Shown in pieces: positions 1-8,632 of a DNA stretch of 64,000 nt (its first letter is position 1; every line of letters begins with the position of its first letter). The notes beneath the pieces are model-generated. The model saw only the letters and a program-made list of their open reading frames with translations, made no database searches and was not told the origin of the DNA. The translations under genes and the position numbers were made by a program. This DNA is from Alistipes sp. (GTDB taxonomy: Bacteria > Bacteroidota > Bacteroidia > Bacteroidales > Rikenellaceae): assembly GCA_017463615.1 (NCBI GenBank), contig JAFTOU010000009.1, forward strand, positions 1 through 64,000. The letters run 5' to 3'.

Positions 1-123
1 AAAGAAATGAAAAATTTTTTCACTTGTTCCAAACCTTCCCGGACAAGAGTCCCCTATACTTTCAATGAAGCGACTACAATCGCACAAGTAAACACTAATG
101 TTAAACAATAAAAATTCAAAACT

Positions 124-468
124 ATGGAAGTCATTACCATTGATTCTAAAGCGTTCCAGCAATTGGTGGAACAGGTAAATCACATTGCCGAGTATGTTCG
201 TGAGGCAAAGTTGGAGCAAACTACAAATTCAGACGACGAGTGGGTCGATAGCCAGACCGTGTGTCAATACTTGCGCATCTGCGAGAAGACGCTCCAACGC
301 CTTCGTGCCGCCGGCAAGATTGCGTACAGCGGTGTCGGCAACAAGTATTACTATCAACTTGCAGAGATTAAGCGTTGCCTGAGAGAGCACCTAATCAAAA
401 GCAGCGAGGAGATGCTCGACGACCTAATGCAGCACGGCGTCTACTCTCCTCGAAAGAGAAGAGCGTAA
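124..468 (+). CDS. Helix-turn-helix (excisionase/MerR-like) DNA-binding protein
   Basis: A 114-residue protein with a short N-terminal helix (about 1-35) and an HTH_17-like winged helix (about 38-95). The readable core is WVDSQTVCQYLRICEKTLQ followed by a GKIAYSGVGNKYYY wing, the pattern of small excisionase-type proteins found beside integrases in Bacteroidales conjugative elements. A basic tail (RKRRA) ends it. No promoter was resolved in the 123 bp upstream, which are AT-rich and otherwise featureless. It probably controls or assists excision of an element lying mostly left of the window. Fold assignment is fairly safe; the role in excision is inference. Confidence 0.75.
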   Translation: MEVITIDSKAFQQLVEQVNHIAEYVREAKLEQTTNSDDEWVDSQTVCQYLRICEKTLQRLRAAGKIAYSGVGNKYYYQLAEIKRCLREHLIKSSEEMLDDLMQHGVYSPRKRRA

Positions 469-730
469 GCCCCAAGCCCGTCTGACCATTGAGCGTTGGG
501 CGGGCTAATTTATTATAAGAGAGGGGGCATTGAGCAAATCCTATGACCAATAAAGACCTTTCAAATGTTCGGGGGATTTGCAAAAACGCCCGATACTCTG
601 CGAATGTTTGAAAAAAAATGCAACTTTCGCAGGGTATCGACACTTTTTATGAAAATATTGTCACCTAATTTAGAATGAAGTAGGGCATGTATAGTGACCA
701 AATTATCACCAAATCACTATGTTTTTTACT

Positions 731-799
731 TATAATTTGCCAAATCTTGATTTTTTAAGGCGATTTGGCAAATTATAATAGATTTTTGTATTATATTTG
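731..799 (+). promoter_or_regulatory. Perfect 16-bp inverted repeat and promoter upstream of the ATPase gene
   Basis: Positions 731-746 (TATAATTTGCCAAATC) and 762-777 (GATTTGGCAAATTATA) are perfect inverted copies separated by 15 nt. A Bacteroidota -7 box TATATTTG lies at 792-799, about 20 nt before the ATG at 821. The palindrome sits where a regulator would cover the -33 region, so an operator is the simplest reading. Nothing else was seen in the 469-730 gap. Confidence 0.55.
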
Positions 800-820
800 C
801 AGTAGCTAAAAGTAAAAGTT

Positions 821-2236
821 ATGATAATCGGCAGAAAGGAAGAACAGCAGATATTGCGTTCAGCAATTCAATCGGAGAACTCGGAGTTCGTTGCGGTATA
901 TGGTCGCAGGCGTGTGGGGAAGACATTTCTTATTCGCGAGACTTTCGGCTACAAGTTTACATTCCAACACACTGGTTTGGCGAAGGGTAACACCAAGGAA
1001 CAGCTATTTAGTTTCGCAATCTCGCTTCGAGATGCTGGATATGATGACTGTCCTATACCTAAATCGTGGTTGGAGGCATTCAGCCTACTTTCAACATACT
1101 TAAAGAACTCGACCGATGAGAAGAAGATTATATTTTTAGACGAGCTTCCTTGGATGGACACCGCTCGCTCAAACTTCATATCTGCATTTGAGCACTTCTG
1201 GAATGGATGGGCTTCTGCTCGCAAAGACATCGTTTTGATTATTTGTGGCTCTGCAACATCCTGGATTATTAACAAGGTGATTAACGACCACGGAGGTCTG
1301 CATAATCGCGTTACAAAACAGATAGCACTACAACCATTCACACTGAAGGAGTGTGAGATGTTTGCCCAAAGCAAGGGGTTTGAAATGAGCCGATACCAAC
1401 TCGCAGAGTGCTATATGGTCTTTGGAGGTATTCCATACTATTGGAGCCTGCTGGAAAAAGGTTTGAGCCTGTCTCAAAATATAGACAAGATTATCTTTGC
1501 CAAGAATGGTAAACTATCAAACGAGTTTAACCAGCTTTATGCATCGCTATTCAAATCGCCTGAACAGTATATAGATATAGTAACTGCTTTGGGTAAGAAA
1601 AAGGCTGGTATGACTCGAGAGGAGATAATAGCAGCAACTGACAAGTATAGTAATGGTGCATTAAGCAAGGTTCTGGACGAACTCGAGTATTGTGGATTTA
1701 TCCGTAAATATAACGGCTTTGATAAGAAGAGTAAGCAGGCTATTTATCAACTTATTGATAACTATACGCTCTTTTACTTTAAGTTTATCCAGCAAAATGA
1801 GAATAACGATGAGCATTTCTGGTCGGCATCCATAGACTCGGCAATGCATCGTGCTTGGAGTGGTTTGGCTTTCGAGCGTTTATGTATGGCTCACACACAG
1901 CAGATAAAGGCAGCTTTGGGCATTGCTGGTGTGTTGAGTAATGTATATTCATGGCGCAAAGAGGCTGATGAGACGAGCGATGGAGCACAAATTGATTTGC
2001 TTATCGATAGAAAAGACCAGGTTATCAATTTGTGTGAGATGAAGTACTCTTTATCGGAGTATGCCATTGATGCCGAATACGAACAAAAGCTTCGAAACAA
2101 AAAGTCGGCATTTATTGACACAACCAATACCCGAAAGGCGGTACATCTGACAATGGTGACTACATTTGGTATTAAGGTCAATGCGCATTCTGGAATAGTC
2201 CAAAATGAGATAACCTTGGAGGATTTATTCTCATAG
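821..2236 (+). CDS. AAA+ ATPase with C-terminal DUF234 nuclease-like domain
   Basis: A 471-residue member of the ATPase_2/DUF234 family. Walker A is GRRRVGKT (residues 28-35) and Walker B is IIFLDE (about 103-108). After a winged-helix region (about 270-330) the C-terminus carries a PD-(D/E)XK-like signature, QIDLLIDRKD followed by CEMKYS, typical of the DUF234 end of these proteins. Family members are common single-gene cargo on bacterial and archaeal mobile DNA; their biological role is poorly known and a defence or maintenance function is inference. The gene stands alone between a palindrome-bearing promoter and a strong hairpin terminator, and is AT-richer than the backbone. Confidence 0.85.
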   Translation: MIIGRKEEQQILRSAIQSENSEFVAVYGRRRVGKTFLIRETFGYKFTFQHTGLAKGNTKEQLFSFAISLRDAGYDDCPIPKSWLEAFSLLSTYLKNSTDEKKIIFLDELPWMDTARSNFISAFEHFWNGWASARKDIVLIICGSATSWIINKVINDHGGLHNRVTKQIALQPFTLKECEMFAQSKGFEMSRYQLAECYMVFGGIPYYWSLLEKGLSLSQNIDKIIFAKNGKLSNEFNQLYASLFKSPEQYIDIVTALGKKKAGMTREEIIAATDKYSNGALSKVLDELEYCGFIRKYNGFDKKSKQAIYQLIDNYTLFYFKFIQQNENNDEHFWSASIDSAMHRAWSGLAFERLCMAHTQQIKAALGIAGVLSNVYSWRKEADETSDGAQIDLLIDRKDQVINLCEMKYSLSEYAIDAEYEQKLRNKKSAFIDTTNTRKAVHLTMVTTFGIKVNAHSGIVQNEITLEDLFS

Positions 2237-2265
2237 AAAGACTTATCAAGCTAAACCCAAAACCA

Positions 2266-2310
2266 CCTCAAAAGTGAACGCCTTTTCGATGTTTACTTTT
2301 GAGGTTTTTT
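2266..2310 (+). terminator. Rho-independent terminator after the ATPase gene
   Basis: CCTCAAAAGTGAAC (2266-2279) pairs with GTTTACTTTTGAGG (2291-2304) with one G-T pair, followed by a run of six T. It lies 30 bp after the ATPase stop codon. Confidence 0.8.
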
Positions 2311-2388
2311 AGTTGCTCACATTGGGTGAGAGAACTCTATTTTTCAAACTAATTTTCAGTTATAATTTGTAAGTTAAAATAATTTTAT

Positions 2389-2602
2389 TACCTTTGTATA
2401 AGTAACTACAGTACAGAAATTTAAGGAGGACAGAGTGCGGTATATTCCGTACCCTAAAAACGGCCAAAACTGTTACTGCGGAGCTCAAAAGTAAACCTAA
2501 AAAATCGCAAGATTTTCTGTCCCAAAATGATGGGTGAACACAGGTTAAACTCTCGTTTTCCGCTCCAAAACAATGAACGACAGCAAATTGCTGTCGTTTT
2601 TT
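2389..2602 (+). ncRNA. Candidate small RNA with its own promoter and terminator
   Basis: A -7 box TACCTTTG at 2389-2396 is followed by about 175 nt without a plausible ORF, a small stem closed by a GCAA tetraloop (AAAATC-GCAA-GATTTT, about 2502-2517), and a strong terminator hairpin (ACGACAGCAA / GCTGTCGT, 2577-2597, then T6). The arrangement fits a short structural or regulatory RNA; a 6S-like RNA is possible but I cannot show it. Its last part, 2552-2569, reads like the 3' end of a tRNA-Gly gene, so an att-site remnant is an alternative. Confidence 0.35.
2552..2569 (+). repeat. tRNA-Gly-like 3' end, copy 1 (possible att remnant)
   Basis: The 18-mer CTCGTTTTCCGCTCCAAA resembles the T-arm/acceptor 3' end with CCA of a bacterial tRNA-Gly and recurs exactly at 2712-2729. 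Each copy is followed within about 10 nt by a terminator hairpin. Tyrosine integrases often use tRNA 3' ends as attachment sites, so these may be scars of element insertion. Confidence 0.45.
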
Positions 2603-2711
2603 GTTTTGTGCAAATACAGGCTCTCACGAGCGACCCCACCTGACCCCTCCCAGGGGGTTAGGGGGGTGTAAACAATAGTTCGCGAATTTGCCCGCGAATG
2701 CGGGCTCGTGA

Positions 2712-2729
2712 CTCGTTTTCCGCTCCAAA
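2712..2729 (+). repeat. tRNA-Gly-like 3' end, copy 2 (possible att remnant)
   Basis: An exact second copy of the 18-mer, 160 bp downstream of the first. No complete tRNA precedes it. A hairpin terminator (AAGCAGTC / GACTGCTT, 2736-2757, then T-run) follows directly, as after a real tRNA gene. Confidence 0.45.
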
Positions 2730-2735
2730 CGAAGG

Positions 2736-2762
2736 AAGCAGTCTAAACAGACTGCTTTTTTT
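2736..2762 (+). terminator. Hairpin terminator after the second tRNA-like end
   Basis: AAGCAGTC-TAAACA-GACTGCTT followed by a T-run. Confidence 0.65.
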
Positions 2763-2792
2763 GTTTGGTATCCGCTACAAACATGCCAGCGC

Positions 2793-2824
2793 TTGCATCT
2801 TTTACAAAAAACTTATTACCTTTG
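2793..2824 (+). promoter_or_regulatory. Bacteroidota promoter of the CAT-like gene
   Basis: TTG near 2794 and -7 box TACCTTTG at 2817-2824 match the TTG-N19-22-TAnnTTTG consensus and place transcription start about 20 nt before the ATG at 2852. This decides the start codon against an in-frame ATG at 2765 that lies upstream of the promoter. Confidence 0.7.
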
Positions 2825-2851
2825 CGGCCCTTTATCCAAAACAAAACCATT

Positions 2852-3475
2852 ATGAGAGCAATCAACCCAAACGAAACGACCCGCGCCTACGCCTTTGAGA
2901 TGTGGATGCAGGCGCCCAATCCGATGGTGACATTTTTTAAGACGCTGGATGTGTCGCGCCTGCTGAAAATCAGCCGCAGGAAAGGTCTGAAATTCAATAT
3001 GTTAATGTGCTACTGCATCGGTCGTGCCGCCGCGCAGGTCAAGGAGTTTTATCTACTCCCCGCGGGCGACAAACTGATGCAATACGACACCATCGCCGTG
3101 AACACCATCGTAGCCAACAGCGCGGGCGAAGTGAGCTCGTGCGATGTGCCTTATAGCGCGAATTTGGAGCAGTTTAACAGCGACTACTTGCGCCTGACAA
3201 AGCAGGTGGCGGAGAGCTGCACCGACCACGACCTATCGGTCGAGAGCATGGTCATCGGCACTTCAGCGCTGGCGCAGTACGACATTGACGGCGCGGTGGG
3301 TATGTACAGCGGCGTTTTCAACAACCCGTTTATGATTTGGGGCAAGTACAAACGCGCGTGGTTCAAGACGACGCTAACCATCTCTTTCCAATTCCATCAC
3401 ACCCAGATGGACGGTGCCCACGCCGCCAAATTCCTCACCCTCCTGCAGAGGGAGATTGATGGGGTGAGAGTCTAA
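2852..3475 (+). CDS. CatA-like acetyltransferase family protein
   Basis: A 207-residue protein with the length and layout of type-A chloramphenicol acetyltransferases. The catalytic signature HHxxxDG is present as HHTQMDG (H182, H183, D187), with the hydrophobic segment FNMLMCYCIGRA in the place of the CAT core. Such proteins use acetyl-CoA to acylate a small hydroxyl substrate; many Bacteroidales members are chromosomal and have no shown drug resistance, so resistance is not claimed. The gene has its own promoter. The next gene begins one base after its stop, but that gene differs sharply in composition, so co-transcription may be secondary to an insertion. Confidence 0.8.
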   Translation: MRAINPNETTRAYAFEMWMQAPNPMVTFFKTLDVSRLLKISRRKGLKFNMLMCYCIGRAAAQVKEFYLLPAGDKLMQYDTIAVNTIVANSAGEVSSCDVPYSANLEQFNSDYLRLTKQVAESCTDHDLSVESMVIGTSALAQYDIDGAVGMYSGVFNNPFMIWGKYKRAWFKTTLTISFQFHHTQMDGAHAAKFLTLLQREIDGVRV

Positions 3476-3476
3476 G

Positions 3477-4031
3477 ATGGAGAGACTGCCACCGCCAAGC
3501 CCTATTGCAATGATTAGCAAGAGTTATTTAGAAGATAAAGAATACAACATTAATTTTATCAAAGATACCGTTGCTAGGGCAATTTTCGACATTCATAGAC
3601 CAGCTTCATATGATAAATCAGACAACGAGCGAAATGTAATAAATGGTGCTCGAGGTGAAATATTCGTTTATGAATATTTTAAAAGTCTAGGTTACAAACC
3701 TCAATGTCCACAGATTTCCACATCTGATGATTATGATCGGATAATTACTGTAAAGGGTAATGATTATTACTACAAAACTAGCTATCAAAACCACGATATG
3801 GTGATAGAAAACAAAGGTGTAAATATTTATATTGAGGTTAAATCATCCCGTTATAAAAAAACTCTAACAGAAAATATGCCTATCAGCTATAGGGAAATAT
3901 CTATGATTGACAAGTGTGACAACCATGATTCAATGCAGGCAATTTTAGTTAGAGTGTACGAGGTTGAAACAGATATTCCTGATATGTATTTTTTAAACGG
4001 TACAACAAAGTTGAAGTTATATAATAAATGA
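3477..4031 (+). CDS. DUF3883 (PD-(D/E)XK-like) domain protein
   Basis: A 184-residue protein. The C-terminal half resembles DUF3883, a nuclease-fold domain: NGARGEIFVYEYFKSLGY gives the N-terminal helix, then YIEVKSS supplies the E-x-K catalytic pair, followed by YREI. DUF3883 often sits at the end of large defence-island proteins; here it is nearly alone. The first 11 residues (proline-rich) may not be translated, and an ATG at 3510 is an alternative start. The gene is clearly AT-richer than the genes on both sides and has no promoter of its own that I can see, which suggests a transferred or trimmed fragment. Function is not known. Confidence 0.6.
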   Translation: MERLPPPSPIAMISKSYLEDKEYNINFIKDTVARAIFDIHRPASYDKSDNERNVINGARGEIFVYEYFKSLGYKPQCPQISTSDDYDRIITVKGNDYYYKTSYQNHDMVIENKGVNIYIEVKSSRYKKTLTENMPISYREISMIDKCDNHDSMQAILVRVYEVETDIPDMYFLNGTTKLKLYNK

Positions 4032-4039
4032 TATATCCT

Positions 4040-5072
4040 ATGCTCGCCTACACCTACCTATCCCCCCCAGAAGTTCGAGCTCGTCGACAAGCCGAAGCCC
4101 GAGTTGCAGTGCTCGCGTGATGCCATTGTGCGCATTACGCTCGGCAGTATCTGCACCAGCGACCTACATATCAAGCACGGCAGCGTGCCGCGTGCTGTGC
4201 CCGGCATAACCGTTGGTCACGAGATGGTTGGCATCGTTGAGGAGGTCGGCTCCGAGGTGCACACCGTCAAGGCGGGCGACCGTGTGACAGTCAATGTTGA
4301 GACCTTCTGCGGCGAGTGTTTCTTCTGCAAAAACGGCTTTGTGAACAACTGCACCGACCCCAATGGCGGCTGGGCGCTCGGTTGTCGTATCGACGGCGGG
4401 CAGGCGGAGTATGTGCGTGTGCCGTATGCCGACCAGGGCCTCAACCTCATCCCCGACAGTGTGAGTGACGAGCAGGCTTTGTTTGTTGGTGATGTGCTGG
4501 CAACGGGATTTTGGGCGGCACGAATTTCGGAGATTAAGCCCGACGACACGGTGCTGATTATTGGCGCAGGACCGACGGGAATTTGCACGCTGCTATGTAT
4601 GATGTTGAAGCAGCCGAAGCATATTATCGTTTGCGAGAAATCGCCCGAAAGAGCCCGTTTCGTGCGCGAACACTATCCGAGCGTGGAAGTTGTTGCGCCG
4701 GAGGATTGCATCGCCACGGTGCGCCAAAAATGCGAGCGTGGAGGGGCGGATGTGGTATTGGAGGTTGCGGGTGCTGAGGATACCTTCCGCTTGGCGTGGG
4801 AGTGTGCCCGCCCCAATGCGATTGTGACGGTTGTTGCGCTCTACGATAAGCCGCAGATGCTGCCTCTGCCCGAGATGTATGGCAAGAATCTGACCTTCAA
4901 AACGGGCGGCGTGGACGGCTGCGATTGCGCGGAGATTCTGCGACTAATTGAGGCTGGCAAAATCGACACCACACCACTGATTACACATCGCTACAAACTT
5001 GCCGATATAGCCGAAGCGTATCATCTGTTTGAGAACAAGTTGGACGGGGTGATTAAGGTGGCGATAATTTAA
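4040..5072 (+). pseudogene. Zinc-dependent alcohol dehydrogenase, frameshifted in a C7 tract
   Basis: From 4104 on, the frame encodes a medium-chain zinc alcohol dehydrogenase: GHE zinc site, structural-zinc cysteines in CGECFFCKNGFVNNC, and a Rossmann motif GAGPTG. The natural start is the ATG at 4040, giving MLAYTYLSP and then, after one base is skipped in the C7 run at 4062-4068, QKFELVDKPKPEL joined to the rest. With six C the protein would be 343 residues, the normal family length. As written, the frame from 4040 stops at about 4120. The tract may be a true lesion, a phase-variable switch, or a base-call error. Substrate cannot be read from the sequence. Confidence 0.75.
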
Positions 5073-5091
5073 TTTGCAATGGAGAATAATT

Positions 5092-6600
5092 ATGAGTCAT
5101 TTAACACTATCAATTACAACTATAGGCGATTTACTCCTGCGGCAAACCATAACTAATGGCGAGGAACCGATTAAGGATGTACATTTGAATGTGCCTATAT
5201 ATCAGCGCCCATACAAGTGGAGTGCTCGTAATGCTATACAGCTGCTTGATGATATAATTGAGGCCAAGAATAGCAACAAAGAGAGATACAGAGTAGGTAC
5301 TCTTATTCTTCATAAAACCGAAGGCAACAATAAATATGACATTGTTGATGGTCAGCAGCGCACCATTACATTCTCTCTTCTTCTAACAGCGTTAGGGGTA
5401 GAGGGGATTCATTTCTTACAGCAGAAACTATATGATAATGAGTACAACAATCATAATATTGCAAATAATTACAGTGCTCTCTATCGCAGGGTTGGGCTAA
5501 GGTCTGAGGATAATAGCGATGCTACGATAGAACACAGGCGAGAGATGGAGCGCCTTAAAGATTATATCGAGAATAGGTGCGAGTTGATTGTTGTTATAAC
5601 CCCCGACATATCGGAGGCCTTCCAGTTCTTCGATTCTCAAAATGCGCGTGGAAAGGCTCTCTATCCCCACGATTTGTTGAAAGCGTATCATCTTCGTGAG
5701 ATGACTGACATTAGCGAAGAGGAGACAGAAAGAGTGGTTAAAGAGTGGGAACAGGTTCCTCAAAGTGATTTAGCGGATCTGTTCGGAAATTACTTATATC
5801 GCATCAAAGAGTGGGTAAGTGGCAGTAGGGCCAATGTCCTAAATGAGCATAATATCCATATATTCAAAGGCATTACACGCTCTGCAAGAACCCCTTATGC
5901 TCAATTCTACAAGAGTGCCTATTGCTATGCAGATATGGTAAACTCTTCTGCAATGCCATTTGTCTCGGGTACCCGAAATGTAAATGCGTTCCAATTAAAC
6001 ACTCCGATAATTGCCGGCAAACCGTTCTTTGAGTATACAAAGCACTACTTCAATATACTAAAAGATATTCAGAATAATAACAAGTACGAGGGGTTTTATA
6101 TCAATGACAATTTAATTGTTAAGACCTTGAACCGACATTTCAACAAGGGGAAAGGCAATGGCATAGCGCGACTAATGTTTGACACCTCCGTTCTTCTCTA
6201 TGTGGATAGATTCTGCCCTGCAACATATCCAACAAAGGAGGATATGGAGCTATTTGAACAGTTTGTCGTATACGCATTTATTTGGTCATATTCATTGAGA
6301 GCTCAGTACGCTAATCTCGGTTGGCTCTCTGCGCAGAATTATATTATGGGGCATTGCGATAAGATTAACTCATTCAATATGTACAAACTGATTACCAATC
6401 AAGATGCTCCGACCTCGTTGCTTAGCGCATTAGCCGATAGGCTTAGTCCTCTCTCAAATGGAAATATTAAGGATGTTAAGGCTCAAAGATGCTCTGAGTA
6501 CAGCGGCAGCGGAGAGGTATTGAAGAATTTGAAGGATGATAAAGATGGCGTGTACGAAAACTATCTCTATTTTTTCCAGGTTAATGGATTCTATAAATAA
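5092..6600 (+). CDS. DUF262 protein, first of a pair (GmrS-like half)
   Basis: A 502-residue protein; the ATG at 5092 is preferred because GGAG precedes it by 7 nt, over a TTG at 5074. The N-terminus has the DUF262 (ParB/sulfiredoxin-like nucleotidase) signatures IYQRPYKW (36-43) and DGQQR (86-90), followed by FFDSQNARGKAL, usual for the family. No C-terminal HNH/DUF1524 motif is seen. DUF262 proteins are the nucleotide-hydrolysing part of GmrSD-type IV restriction and related anti-phage systems. The next gene, 8 nt away, is a second DUF262 protein that does have an HNH-like end, so the two probably act together. Composition is AT-rich relative to the backbone. Confidence 0.8.
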   Translation: MSHLTLSITTIGDLLLRQTITNGEEPIKDVHLNVPIYQRPYKWSARNAIQLLDDIIEAKNSNKERYRVGTLILHKTEGNNKYDIVDGQQRTITFSLLLTALGVEGIHFLQQKLYDNEYNNHNIANNYSALYRRVGLRSEDNSDATIEHRREMERLKDYIENRCELIVVITPDISEAFQFFDSQNARGKALYPHDLLKAYHLREMTDISEEETERVVKEWEQVPQSDLADLFGNYLYRIKEWVSGSRANVLNEHNIHIFKGITRSARTPYAQFYKSAYCYADMVNSSAMPFVSGTRNVNAFQLNTPIIAGKPFFEYTKHYFNILKDIQNNNKYEGFYINDNLIVKTLNRHFNKGKGNGIARLMFDTSVLLYVDRFCPATYPTKEDMELFEQFVVYAFIWSYSLRAQYANLGWLSAQNYIMGHCDKINSFNMYKLITNQDAPTSLLSALADRLSPLSNGNIKDVKAQRCSEYSGSGEVLKNLKDDKDGVYENYLYFFQVNGFYK

Positions 6601-6608
6601 CTATTGCA

Positions 6609-8615
6609 ATGAAAGATCTAAAAGCTATACTTGAAGAGTGTTCAATCAACGACATATACTTCTCAAATGGAGGGGCTTCGATATTATACAAGATACCTAT
6701 CTATCAGCGAAATTATGCCTGGGATAGGGAGGAGATACGCACCTTGATAAAGGATGTGAACGATTCATTGAGTAAACCTGTATACTATATTGGGACTCTT
6801 GTCACATACAGGCGTGATGATAATATCTATGAGGTTATTGATGGTCAACAGCGACTAACAACAATCTACATTATCCTTAAGGCTTTAGGTATAGATAATA
6901 TACCCAATCGCCTTACCTACTCTGCAAGAAGAGTTTCGGCACGAACAATAGAGAATATGCCTGACTTCGGAAGTGAATACGACAGCGGCATTGTCAATGG
7001 TTTCAAATATGCAGAAGAAGCATTAAACGACATTGTTGAAAACAATAGAGATGCCTTCAAAGACTTCTTCTTGCACAATGTACATATTATCCACTATCGC
7101 GTACCGAAAGATGTTGATTTGAACCACTATTTTGAGGTGATGAACTCTCGAGGCGAGCAGCTGGAAAAGCACGAGATTGTAAAGGCCAAACTCAGCGAGC
7201 AGTTGATAGGAGATGGCGAGGCAATGGAGAAGTTTAGCCGTATATGGGAGGCCTGCAGCGACATGAGCATCTATATTCAGCAGAAACTTCCAGATATGAC
7301 AAGCATATTTGGCAGGAGTATGGACAATTTCGAAATCGACTCTTTCGAGCAGTTTTCAACTCCTTCATCAGGCGCATTCTCATCATTAGGCACGAAAACT
7401 ATCTCTGAGCTATTGAACTCCTCTATTAAGAGGGTTGAAGATAGCGGTGACGACGATATAAATGACCGTTTCCAGCCAATTGTTGATTTCCCGAACCTCC
7501 TATTGATTGTTCTGAAAATCTCAAGGACATTGAGCGAAGCGGACTTCAAGCCTACGAACTTTATGCTTGATGATAAAGAACTTATTAGAGAGTTTGAGAA
7601 TGTAAAACTCTCTCCAGAGTTTGTTAAGAGGTTTGCATATAATCTTCTTCTGGCGAGGTATTTCCTCGATAATTACATAATACATCATACAAATGGTATT
7701 GATATGGCCATGAAAAATCCATGGAAATTACAATACTACTACAAAGAGGGCAGGGCTAATTTGTATGAGGATAAGGCGCAGCAGAGCGAGGTGGTGCAGT
7801 TGCTCTCTATGTTTGAGGTTGCTTTCACAGCTAAACAGAGAAAGAACTATCTATTCTACAGCATACTTCACCTATTTAAGGATCGGAGCCTCAATAATTA
7901 TTTGGTGTTCTTGCGAAAGTTGGCTGATAAATATCTCTTTGATGTATATCTTGATTCGAACAAACTTAATGAGATGAATCAGCCTAAGCCTAATAGTTTC
8001 GATGAGACTATTCTTGACGGCTGTGAGTTAAACATAGAATTAGCGGGCGAGGCTCGAGATTTTGACAATATCTACCCTATTGGCTCTTGCAATATACCAT
8101 TGTATGTATTTAACTATACAGACTATAAACTCTGGAAAAAATATTTAGACACCCTTCGAGACAGCGATGCAAAGAGACACTCTCCTAATCGCAGAGAGTT
8201 TTTCGAGTCACTCGGCTGTAGTGACTTTGGATTGGAGCCATTCAACAACTTCTATTTCTCTAGGACCAGAAAGAGCCTGGAGCACTATTACCCACAAGCT
8301 AAGGCTGGTGAGAATCTGCCAATTAGCACGCAGGCTATAAACTGCTTTGGAAACTTTGCCATGATAGGCTCTGATGCAAATAGCTCGGGCTCTAATTGGA
8401 ACCCTATTGATAAAAAGAATCGCTACCTTGACACGAAGTCTAACCAAGTGAGCGTCGCCTCGCTAAAGTTCCGAATCATGCTCCAGAAGTGCCAGGATAA
8501 TTACGACGCTGGCATCAAAGACGAGACCTCAAAGCGCCCATTTGGTTTAGAATGGGATGATAATGATATGCGCGACCACCAAGACAAGATGCTAAAGATT
8601 ATTATGAGCAATTAA
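6609..8615 (+). CDS. DUF262-DUF1524 protein (GmrSD-like nuclease)
   Basis: A 668-residue protein with IYQRNYAW (31-38) and DGQQR (78-82) of DUF262, then VMNSRGEQL (family motif near residue 180). Its C-terminus shows a degenerate DUF1524 HNH nuclease pattern: LEHYYPQ (E558, H559), CFGNFAMIG (GNF at 581-583) and SSGSNWN, in the order seen in GmrD-like ends (EHIxPQ, GNLTL, SN). It starts 8 nt after the first DUF262 gene, making a two-gene unit. By family analogy the pair would restrict modified or foreign DNA; partner requirement and target are unknown. It ends 18 bp from the convergent AraC gene. Confidence 0.8.
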   Translation: MKDLKAILEECSINDIYFSNGGASILYKIPIYQRNYAWDREEIRTLIKDVNDSLSKPVYYIGTLVTYRRDDNIYEVIDGQQRLTTIYIILKALGIDNIPNRLTYSARRVSARTIENMPDFGSEYDSGIVNGFKYAEEALNDIVENNRDAFKDFFLHNVHIIHYRVPKDVDLNHYFEVMNSRGEQLEKHEIVKAKLSEQLIGDGEAMEKFSRIWEACSDMSIYIQQKLPDMTSIFGRSMDNFEIDSFEQFSTPSSGAFSSLGTKTISELLNSSIKRVEDSGDDDINDRFQPIVDFPNLLLIVLKISRTLSEADFKPTNFMLDDKELIREFENVKLSPEFVKRFAYNLLLARYFLDNYIIHHTNGIDMAMKNPWKLQYYYKEGRANLYEDKAQQSEVVQLLSMFEVAFTAKQRKNYLFYSILHLFKDRSLNNYLVFLRKLADKYLFDVYLDSNKLNEMNQPKPNSFDETILDGCELNIELAGEARDFDNIYPIGSCNIPLYVFNYTDYKLWKKYLDTLRDSDAKRHSPNRREFFESLGCSDFGLEPFNNFYFSRTRKSLEHYYPQAKAGENLPISTQAINCFGNFAMIGSDANSSGSNWNPIDKKNRYLDTKSNQVSVASLKFRIMLQKCQDNYDAGIKDETSKRPFGLEWDDNDMRDHQDKMLKIIMSN

Positions 8616-8632
8616 CCTCAGAGGCTCCACCC

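Noticed and set aside
2852..3475. Chloramphenicol resistance gene
   Set aside because: The family motif is present, but similarity by eye is to general CatA-like proteins; resistance cannot be claimed.
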